Below, in pieces: positions 17,201 through 24,600 of a DNA stretch of 64,000 nucleotides. The DNA is from Candidatus Pseudobacter hemicellulosilyticus (lineage in GTDB: Bacteria > Bacteroidota > Bacteroidia > Chitinophagales > Chitinophagaceae). The stretch is taken from assembly GCA_029202545.1 (NCBI GenBank), contig CP119311.1:3472001-3536000 (forward strand), given 5' to 3'. Within the stretch, counting starts at the first letter, position 1. Each line of letters opens with the position of its first letter. The translations under genes were made by a program, and so were the position numbers. Under the pieces are notes generated by a model. The model saw only the letters and a list, made by a program, of their open reading frames with translations, did not search any database and was not told the DNA's origin.

Positions 17201-19328
17201 TGATACTGTCTATATTGATATCAAATTTTGCACTGGGGTATTGCCCGGCCAGGTTGCCGCTGGCGTCAACGGTAACATGGATCGGTTCATTCTGAATGGC
17301 TGCTTTCAGGGTGAACTGCTGTTGGGCGATGCCGCCGTCCAGGGTCAGGTTAGTATAATTATATCCTTTGAGCATGGCCTGCTGAACAGTGCCTTTGATA
17401 GTAGCGTTCATTTTGTCTGGAACAATGCCGCGGCCTTTGGCGGTCAGCTCCAGGCTGACAGGTCCCAGGTCGGGTTGTTTCAGCAATGTTTTAAGATCGA
17501 GCGATTGGGTGCTGACCACCACGTCATAGCCAATGCGCAGGGAGTCCATTGGTTCGCTCACCTTTCCTTTTACGGTAGCGTTGCCCAGGGTGGTGGCCAG
17601 GGCCAGGTTGAAGACAAACTGCTGGTAATTGCCGCCCACCGTGCCTTTCAGCCGCATGCTGCTGGGCAGGGTGATATTGGCAGGCAGGGTGCCGGGGGGT
17701 AAAATAGAAAGCAGGTCGGCCGATGTAGTACTCAGTTCTTTGATAGAAAGATTGCCCTGTGTTTTTTTGATATCGGGCAATCCTTTCAACCGGCCGCTGA
17801 GGTCCACGCGGGTAGCCTTCAGGCCCCGCAGCTGGAGGGCGTCCATGCGCAGGTTGCTGACCGGGCCGCTCATATCGCCGGTGAGGACAAAGCTGGCGCG
17901 GGGATTGGCAAAGCCGGGCATATTGCGCAGCATCGGTGCAAAGGTCAGGATATCGGCCACCAGCACTTTACTGTTTCGGATATCCATTTCAATCTCTAAC
18001 AGACCGATATTGTTGGACAGGGACTGCAGGGATGGATACCGGATGGCAATATCCCTTTCCAGCCGGGTGCCGGGCGTTTCCAGCAGGAGATCGTGCAGGA
18101 AGGCCTGTTGATCTGTATATAAGAAGGCCGTCTGTAACTGGTTAAGCTGGAAGTTTTTTTCCCGCATGCTGCCGCGGGTGATCTCGCCGCTGATGGAATC
18201 TGTACGGAAATGCAGGTCTTTAACGCCCAGGCTCAGCTGCTTTACATCCAGGTGGCCATAGTCCATACCTTCGGGCTGGCGGGGCGAGTTGTCGTTGTCG
18301 AACTTAATATCGTTCTTATCCAGGTCAATATTGGCTACGCGGATGGTCCAGCCGGCGTCGGCCTGGGCATCCACTTCCTGTTCCACTTCTTTCTCTACCA
18401 CTTTGGCTGCGGGCGATTTACCCAGTCGTACCTGTGCATTGGTATTGTGCAGCTGCAGTTTGCTGAGGTCTATGCGGCGGTTGCTGAGGTCAAACAGGTC
18501 CGCATTGACGGCCAGTTTGCCCAGGTCCAGCGTGGTATAAAAAGCGGAAGCATCATTGCCATAATCCGCAAAACAGTTGTTGAGCGCAATTTTACCAATG
18601 TTCAGCGTGAAGGTGGAAGGTTCTTTGGCTTCGGCCTTGTCCACTGCTTCGGGCTCGGGTGTTACCAGCGGTTTGCGCTGGTATACATAGGCACGGAGGC
18701 CGTTGAGTTCGGTAACAGGTACATCAAAAACGGAATGGGCGGGATCAAATACGTCAATGCGGGTATCCAGTTTTGCAAAGGCCACCCGCATATCATTACC
18801 GGTGATGGTGTCCAGGTAGCGAAGGCGCACATTGTCCAGCACAATATGTCTGAAGTTCATTTTAAAGGAACTGGTATCGGTGCTGGTGACGGTATCTTTT
18901 GAGGCAAAGGCGTCAATGATGAACTGGAAATTAAAAGCGGTATCCGGCAGGGTCCTGGTCACATTGGCGGTGAGGTTGCTGAGGCCGATATCATAGATGA
19001 GCAGTTCGCTTTTCAGGAGCCGCCACATGTCCATATTTACCTGCAGCTCGCCGGAATAGAGCAGGGTATCCTTGTTCTTGTCTTCAATATAGAGGGAGGC
19101 CAGGGTCACCGTATTGGGAATGCCGATATGGAGGCGGCCGATCTCCACTTTGGTATCCAGCTTTTTAGACAGCCAGTTCTGCGCCTTGTCCTTGACAAAA
19201 TTCTGTACGGGCGGTGTGAGGAGCAGTATCACGATCACAATGAGTACGGACAGCAGGATCAGGATCGTTTTGAGGACGATCCTGCCAGTTTTTTTCAATA
19301 AGTGGGGTGCCTTGGACGGTGGATTCAC
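14220..19328 (-). CDS. tamB: TamB, translocation/assembly module inner-membrane component
   Basis: A 1702-residue AsmA-superfamily protein. One N-terminal membrane helix (about residues 17-38, VLKTILILLSVLIVIVILLL) anchors it in the inner membrane. The rest is a long repetitive beta-structure spanning the periplasm, and the C-terminal DUF490/TamB domain (about 1250-1680) includes VKGEANLNAGVDPSGKITLTG and LNDRLTVTVGSNF. It forms a hydrophobic groove for lipid or barrel-protein transfer to TamA/TamL. Its own start appears to be GTG at 19328; no ATG exists near the helix. It is the first gene of a two-gene operon with tamL. The highly basic tail (KKQRDRMRTIRREQRQTERD) is notable. Confidence 0.94.
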   Translation of the reverse strand: MNPPSKAPHLLKKTGRIVLKTILILLSVLIVIVILLLTPPVQNFVKDKAQNWLSKKLDTKVEIGRLHIGIPNTVTLASLYIEDKNKDTLLYSGELQVNMDMWRLLKSELLIYDIGLSNLTANVTRTLPDTAFNFQFIIDAFASKDTVTSTDTSSFKMNFRHIVLDNVRLRYLDTITGNDMRVAFAKLDTRIDVFDPAHSVFDVPVTELNGLRAYVYQRKPLVTPEPEAVDKAEAKEPSTFTLNIGKIALNNCFADYGNDASAFYTTLDLGKLAVNADLFDLSNRRIDLSKLQLHNTNAQVRLGKSPAAKVVEKEVEQEVDAQADAGWTIRVANIDLDKNDIKFDNDNSPRQPEGMDYGHLDVKQLSLGVKDLHFRTDSISGEITRGSMREKNFQLNQLQTAFLYTDQQAFLHDLLLETPGTRLERDIAIRYPSLQSLSNNIGLLEIEMDIRNSKVLVADILTFAPMLRNMPGFANPRASFVLTGDMSGPVSNLRMDALQLRGLKATRVDLSGRLKGLPDIKKTQGNLSIKELSTTSADLLSILPPGTLPANITLPSSMRLKGTVGGNYQQFVFNLALATTLGNATVKGKVSEPMDSLRIGYDVVVSTQSLDLKTLLKQPDLGPVSLELTAKGRGIVPDKMNATIKGTVQQAMLKGYNYTNLTLDGGIAQQQFTLKAAIQNEPIHVTVDASGNLAGQYPSAKFDINIDSIKTQPMGLTTENIVYHGHIKGDFQSTNPDSLEGQLNITKSLLIKGNDRFQLDTIQLLAANTDTGQSLSLTTEVLSARLYGRYKLTEAGNVFTKTIDPYFNITPDSVIVDSSYDFRVQVHVHNPKKLQDLVPDIKRLDTVKLDGHFSGNGDLQASLLAPVVIYGANEIHGLQLITDNNNNQLSINTALERVNVGGSLAIYKPTLNARIADNKIDFALDTKNRTGQTIYHLAGLFSQPQRNEYSFSLKPDSLILDSTAWTIAANNRIDIKPDSLTADNFILEQKGQKLAIQTIRNQEGLPLGIDFTNFRISTILGFVNSDSLKIDGGIDGNVTLRELMKSPTFVADLNINDLNFNRDTLGNIAVKVSNPQANRFDADIALTGRGNDLTIKGNYLAADSNSAMDLKLNIAALQLNTLEGVSMGNIKQATGTITGAFDIKGTPARPSVNGDLNFNKTRFIPSIMNSFVAIDGQKIAVNNEGISFNNFTITDSINNKAVLDGNVYTSTFSTFRFDLHFNADNFQALNTTKKDNNLYFGRLFFDSRLNIKGTELRPSVDGTLKINDKTNLTVILPQEDPSVEQRDGIVRFVDRDNQELDSLFLTAYDSLNTVTVRDFDINVNLTIVEEAEFNLIIDEGNGDLLKVKGEANLNAGVDPSGKITLTGNYELKEGSYDLNVNFLKRKFLIQEGSKITWQGEPTEADVDLTAMYIANTAPIDLVEKQLSGETSTERNTYRQKLPFEVHLIMKGQLLKPTITFDIQLPDDKNYGVSKDIVETSNNRLTELRQEPSEMNKQVFALLLLGHFMGDNPFASGNSSLTAESFARQSVSKLLTEQLNNLASNLIEGVNIDFDLATSDDYTTGERRNRTDLNVAVSKQLLNDRLTVTVGSNFALENPNANQQANNLAENIQLAYRLSKDGRYQLRAYRKNEFEGILEGYIIETGVGFIITLDYNRFRDIFISKKQRDRMRTIRREQRQTERDIQNAKEKASGTPPPENQKN

Positions 19329-19580
19329 GATAAATGGTTGAGTGACTTTTTATTAATAGGGCAAAAAGCAAGCCTTTTTAAGGGCCGCCATTTAGACCAC
19401 CGGATCAGGGTAAACAAGTAAGGGTTGGGGAGAAAGCGCCACAATTTAGGGAAAAATGGTGGATCCACCGAAGGCGCTGACCGTTGCTGGGGCCATGCGG
19501 TCCTGACCAGCTGGATGAAAACGGCCATAGCGCGATGCACTTCCTTTACACGTTAGCTATGATGCCGCTGTTGTGACGGA

Positions 19581-20708
19581 CTACTCTCCGTAAATGGCCT
19601 GCGCCAGCGTGTAATAGGGTACCAGTCCATGGTGCCTGAAAACACTGGTGCCGCTGTCCGGCCATTGCCTGAAGTAGCTGGGATCCGGCATCAGGACAAT
19701 GGGTACACCGGCGCGCATATAGTTCATGTTATTGGCGTAAGCGGGCGGCTGGAACTGTGGCAGGGCTTTCTTCACCTGCCTGGACAGGTTGCGACCGAGC
19801 TGTTTACTGAAGGTTTCCTGTGCTTTCCGGGAACGACGGTTCATTTTATTGTACACGGAGTTGAGGTACATCCTTACTATCCAGGATTGGTTACGGAAGG
19901 ATTTGGTAACGTCCGTGAATGGGTTGAGGGTATTGAAGTCTTTGAGGGTTTGCAGGGAGAAAGGTGTTTCCGGAACCCAGTCCAACGCATTGACCACAGT
20001 AAAGCTCCAGCCATTGCGGGTGATATGGTCATAGTCGTACCCGTAGTACAGGTTACCCGGTTTGGGTGCGGCGCTGCAATAGGTCTTGATGCGCAGGTCG
20101 GCGGGCAGTTCACCTGCCTGTTGCAGGTAGTACAGGTAGGAGCGGAGCAGGAAGCTGAGGGCTCCCCCCTGGCTATGTCCCATGATGATGAGCTGCCTGG
20201 TCTGGTGCGCATGGTATTGCTTGCGGATAGTGCTGAGGATATCGGGCGCCATGGTGGCCAGTCCCAGGGTCCAGCCGATATGCACGGTAGCTTTGGGATC
20301 GGCGGCCAGCGTATACCGGAAAGTGGTGCTGTCGTTCAGCTGCAGCGATCCTTTGGCGGGGATCATAGCGGCATAAAAATTCTCCAGCCAGCTGACGCTT
20401 TTGCCGGTGGTGCCGCGGATGCTGACGACCATGGTCTGCTGGCTGGCATTGGTCCAGAGTTCCCAGTTATTGTCCAGGGCATATTCGGGGGAGCGGAACT
20501 GTCTTTTAAAATCCTGTGGGGGCGGCAGTTTGTGCCGGTGTGGCGTGTCCACCTGCATGGCGGTGATGCGCAGCATTTCCAGGTATTCATTCAGCTGGAA
20601 GCCGGGTTGCAGGGATTGGGCCTGGGCCTGGGACAGGTTGCTGCAGCAAAGCAAACAACCCAATAATAAACGCCACAGGTTTCGGGATTGACCGGGTTTA
20701 TGGGGCAT
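19581..20708 (-). CDS. Secreted class 3 (fungal-type) lipase
   Basis: A 375-residue exported alpha/beta hydrolase. The signal peptide runs to about residue 30 (LLLGCLLCCSNLSQAQA). The nucleophile elbow is GHSQGG with Ser179; a likely catalytic Asp is D243 in NALDWVPETPF, and a C-terminal His is H359 or H360 in FRHHGLVPYY. The VVSIRGTTG motif upstream is the class 3 lipase oxyanion-hole strand. It probably hydrolyses acyl esters in the periplasm or outside the cell; the substrate is unknown. It is on the same strand as tamB, upstream of it with a 252-base spacer, so co-transcription is uncertain. Confidence 0.85.
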   Translation of the reverse strand: MPHKPGQSRNLWRLLLGCLLCCSNLSQAQAQSLQPGFQLNEYLEMLRITAMQVDTPHRHKLPPPQDFKRQFRSPEYALDNNWELWTNASQQTMVVSIRGTTGKSVSWLENFYAAMIPAKGSLQLNDSTTFRYTLAADPKATVHIGWTLGLATMAPDILSTIRKQYHAHQTRQLIIMGHSQGGALSFLLRSYLYYLQQAGELPADLRIKTYCSAAPKPGNLYYGYDYDHITRNGWSFTVVNALDWVPETPFSLQTLKDFNTLNPFTDVTKSFRNQSWIVRMYLNSVYNKMNRRSRKAQETFSKQLGRNLSRQVKKALPQFQPPAYANNMNYMRAGVPIVLMPDPSYFRQWPDSGTSVFRHHGLVPYYTLAQAIYGE

Positions 20709-20786
20709 CAGGACAGTATTTGATTTGGAATAGGATCATCTAAAATACTATAATATAAGAAGATTGGCAGTTCAAATGCCCGGATA

Positions 20787-20801
20787 CCTCTCCCGGAGAG
20801 G
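20787..20801. promoter_or_regulatory. Short palindrome in a divergent promoter region
   Basis: CCTCTC (20787-20792) and GAGAGG (20796-20801) flank CCG, and ATAC/GTAT flanks extend the dyad imperfectly. It lies between the divergent lipase and small membrane protein genes and may be an operator. Confidence 0.3.
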
Positions 20802-20844
20802 GGTATACCGTAAAATGGGCCTGGTTTACCTGTAAAGAATAAAT

Positions 20845-20852
20845 TATCTTTG
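20845..20852 (+). promoter_or_regulatory. Candidate Bacteroidota-type -7 element
   Basis: TATCTTTG matches the Bacteroidota housekeeping -7 consensus TAnnTTTG and lies 25 bases before the ATG at 20878. A TTTAC at 20825 is a poor -33 element at the right spacing. Confidence 0.45.
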
Positions 20853-20877
20853 ACAGCACTATAATCCCATTCCGCCG

Positions 20878-21339
20878 ATGAAAAAGGCTTTACACCTGGT
20901 CATATTGCTCCTGTTTTTGTATACAGCAGAAACGCTCATCAGCTTCCTGTTATTTACCGGTCAAAGGGTACTGGCTACCTCCTCTTTTCCGTTCTATAAG
21001 CTGGAAGCAGGCATGGACGACGCTATTTTTTACACCACGGCCCGGCTGATATTTTATTTTATCATCCAGATCGCTTTATTCTACTGGCTGGGGGATAAAT
21101 GGAAGCTGAAGAACAACCTGCTGAAATGGATGCTGCTCAATGCCGGTACCTATATCGTTATTTCGGTGCTGTATTCTTTCATATTACTGCCCTATACACA
21201 GGAGTTGCTCCTGGATCCGCTTTTTGCCATCCTGACCTTTACTACGGCCATAAGCCCGGCGGTCCTTTACTGGATACCTTATTGCAGGCGGCTGATGACG
21301 CCTGGCAGCGCTGGCCACCGTTTCCAGCCGGCCCACTAA
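20878..21339 (+). CDS. Hypothetical four-helix membrane protein
   Basis: A 153-residue integral membrane protein with four hydrophobic segments (about residues 4-26, 52-72, 84-106 and 110-132) and a short basic cytoplasmic tail. No family was recognised. The first segment could also serve as an uncleaved signal anchor. It stands alone between the lipase gene (divergent) and the poly-HAMP kinase gene, and a plausible -7 element lies just upstream, so it is probably monocistronic. Confidence 0.7.
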   Translation: MKKALHLVILLLFLYTAETLISFLLFTGQRVLATSSFPFYKLEAGMDDAIFYTTARLIFYFIIQIALFYWLGDKWKLKNNLLKWMLLNAGTYIVISVLYSFILLPYTQELLLDPLFAILTFTTAISPAVLYWIPYCRRLMTPGSAGHRFQPAH

Positions 21340-21656
21340 AATATCCCTGATCGTATTTGTCTTATTGTTGGGGCAACCTGCATTATTCCTTCTTTTTTTT
21401 GCTTGCTGTTATGATGTGGTCATGACAGCAGTATAATCCCAGTTTGAGAATGTGTAGAAAATAATACCCTCTATGAGGTGTGGTAAAGTAGCCGGCAGCT
21501 CAGCCGGTCTGTTGGTTCGTCCCAAACCCAGTCCCCGCCTGATACCCACAAACCGTTGAAACTGGCATGGTTTTCCCGCCTTAATTCCACTGGAAAAGAA
21601 CCCTTTTCCTGGTTATGCTATTTTTTGACACGAACAAACCACCATAAACCTTTCAA
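21340..21656. other. Leader region of the poly-HAMP kinase gene
   Basis: A 317-base gene-free stretch. It contains a near-perfect inverted repeat, TGCTGTTATGA (21404-21414) and TCATGACAGCA (21420-21430), with one mismatch and a 5-base loop, preceded by a run of eight T. The promoter of the kinase operon presumably lies downstream of it; GCTATTTTTTGAC at about 21616 is -7-like but does not match the consensus exactly. Confidence 0.5.
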
Positions 21657-24600
21657 ATGGCCCGCCCAAAATCAACTGTAAGTCCTAAAACTGCTCCTGC
21701 CAGCCGTAAAAAGACCGTCAACCATGCAGCCCTACGCCCCGCAGGCCAGCCAACAAAAAAACAGCCTGCCAGTATCCACAGCACAAAAAATAATCAAGAG
21801 GATCACCTGTACCGGCAACTGGCGGGTGACCTGGACTATAAACAATTGCTTACTATTCTCACCGAAGTAAAGAACGGGAATTTTAATGTACGCATGCCTA
21901 TTGACCAGGTAGGCCTCAGTGGTAAGATCTGCGATACCCTCAACGAACTGATCTCTATCAATGAAAAAATGATGAGTGAGTTCACCCGTGCCGGACATAT
22001 CATCGGTAAACAGGGTAAGCTCACCCAGCGTATAGAAATGCCCAATGCCAAAGGCGCCTGGAGCACCGGCCTGGAATCCATCAATAACCTGATCTCCGAC
22101 CTGGTGCATCCCACCATTGAGATAGCGCATGTGATCAGCTCCGTGGCCAAGGGCAATCTCTCCGTGGAAATGCCCCTGGAAATTGGCGGCAATGCCTTGC
22201 AGGGGGAATTTGGCCGGATTGCCAAGGAGGTGAATGGCATGGTGAAACAGCTAAACCTCTTCTCCATGGAAGTGACGCGGGTAGCGCGGGAAGTGGGTTC
22301 TGAAGGCAAGCTGGGCGGCCAGGCCAAAGTGAAAGGAGTGGCCGGTGTATGGAAAGACCTCACCGACTCGGTGAACGGGATGGCCAGCAACCTCACCGCC
22401 CAGGTGCGGAATATTGCTGAAGTGACCACCGCCGTGGCCAAGGGCGACCTGTCCAAGAAGATCACGGTGGATGTAAAAGGCGAGATCCTGGAATTGAAGA
22501 ACACCATCAATACTATGGTGGACCAGCTCAACTCATTCTCTTCTGAAGTAACGCGGGTGGCCCTTGAAGTAGGCACCGAAGGAAAACTGGGCGGCCAGGC
22601 CCAGGTGAAAGGGGTGGCCGGTACCTGGAAAGACCTTACCGATTCCGTGAACCAGATGGCCAGTAACCTCACCGGCCAGGTGCGGAACATTGCCGAAGTG
22701 ACCACTGCCGTGGCCAAGGGCGACCTCAGCCGCCAGATCACGGTGGACGTAAAAGGCGAGATCCTGGAATTAAAGAATACCATCAATACCATGGTGGACC
22801 AGCTCAACTCTTTCTCTGCCGAAGTAACGCGGGTGGCGCGGGAAGTAGGCTCCGAAGGAAAGCTGGGCGGCCAGGCCACTGTAAAAGGCGTGGGCGGCGT
22901 ATGGAAAGACCTGACCGACTCCGTGAACGGGATGGCCAGCAACCTGACCGACCAGGTACGGAATATTGCCGAAGTGACCACCGCCGTAGCCAGGGGTGAT
23001 CTCGGCAGAAAGATCACCGTGGATGTAAAAGGCGAGATCCTGGAGTTGAAGAACACCATCAATACCATGGTGGAACAGCTCAACTCATTCTCTTCCGAAG
23101 TAACGCGGGTGGCGCTGGAAGTAGGCTCCGAAGGCAAACTCGGCGGACAGGCCTATGTGCCCGGTGTATCCGGCACCTGGAAGAACCTGACCGATTCCGT
23201 GAACGGCATGGCCAGCAACCTGACCGGCCAGGTACGGAACATTGCGGAAGTGACCACCGCTGTGGCCCGGGGAGACCTTAGCCGCAAGATCACCGTAGAC
23301 GTAAAAGGGGAGATCCTGGAATTGAAGAACACCATCAATACCATGGTGGACCAGCTCAATTCTTTTGGCTCCGAAGTAACGCGGGTAGCGCGGGAAGTAG
23401 GAAGCGAAGGAAAACTGGGCGGCCAGGCCCTGGTGCCCGGTGTAGGCGGTACCTGGAAAGACCTCACCGAGAACGTAAATAAAATGGCCAGTAACCTCAC
23501 TTCACAGGTGCGGAACATTGCGGAAGTGACCACGGCAGTAGCTACAGGTGACCTTAGCCGTAAGATCGACGTGGATGTGAAAGGGGAGATCCTGGAATTA
23601 AAGAATACCATCAATACCATGGTGGACCAGCTCCGCGGTTTTGCCTCCGAAGTAACGCGGGTGGCGCGGGAAGTAGGCTCCGAAGGAAAGCTGGGCGGCC
23701 AGGCCACTGTAAAAGGCGTAGGCGGTGTATGGAAAGACCTCACCGACTCCGTGAACGGGATGGCCAGCAACCTGACCGACCAGGTACGGAATATTGCCGA
23801 AGTGACCACCGCCGTGGCCAAGGGCGACCTTAGTCGTAAGATCACAGTGGACGTTAAAGGCGAGATCCTGGAACTGAAGAACACCATCAATACCATGGTG
23901 GACCAGCTCAACGCCTTCGGTTCCGAAGTAACGCGGGTGGCGCGGGAAGTGGGCTCCGAAGGGAAACTGGGCGGCCAGGCCTATGTGCCCGGTGTAGCCG
24001 GCACCTGGAAGGACCTGACCGACTCCGTGAACCAGATGACCGGTAACCTCACGGCCCAGGTGCGGAATATTGCAGAAGTGACCAAGGCTGTGGCTGGTGG
24101 CGACCTGTCCAAGACCGTTATGATAGATGTAAAAGGGGAGATCCTGGACCTCAAGAATACCATCAATACCATGGTGGAGCAGCTTACCTCCTTTGCCCTT
24201 GAAGTAACACGGGTGGCGCGGGAAGTAGGAACTGATGGTAAACTGGGCGGACAGGCTGAAGTACGTGGCGTGGCCGGTACCTGGAAAGACCTTACCGACT
24301 CTGTGAACATGATGGCCTCCAACCTTACCAACCAGGTGCGCGGTATTGCCAAAGTGGTAACGGCCGTAGCCACCGGTAACCTCAAACAAAAACTGACCAT
24401 CGTATCCCGCGGGGAAGTAGCGCAGCTGGTAGAGACCATCAATGAAATGATTGATACCCTGGCCACCTTCGCTGACCAGGTGACCAACGTAGCCAGGGAA
24501 GTAGGGGTAGAAGGGAAACTGGGTGGACAGGCCAGCGTGCCCGGCGCCTCCGGTATCTGGAAGAACCTGACGGAAAACGTCAACCAGCTGGCGCAGAACC

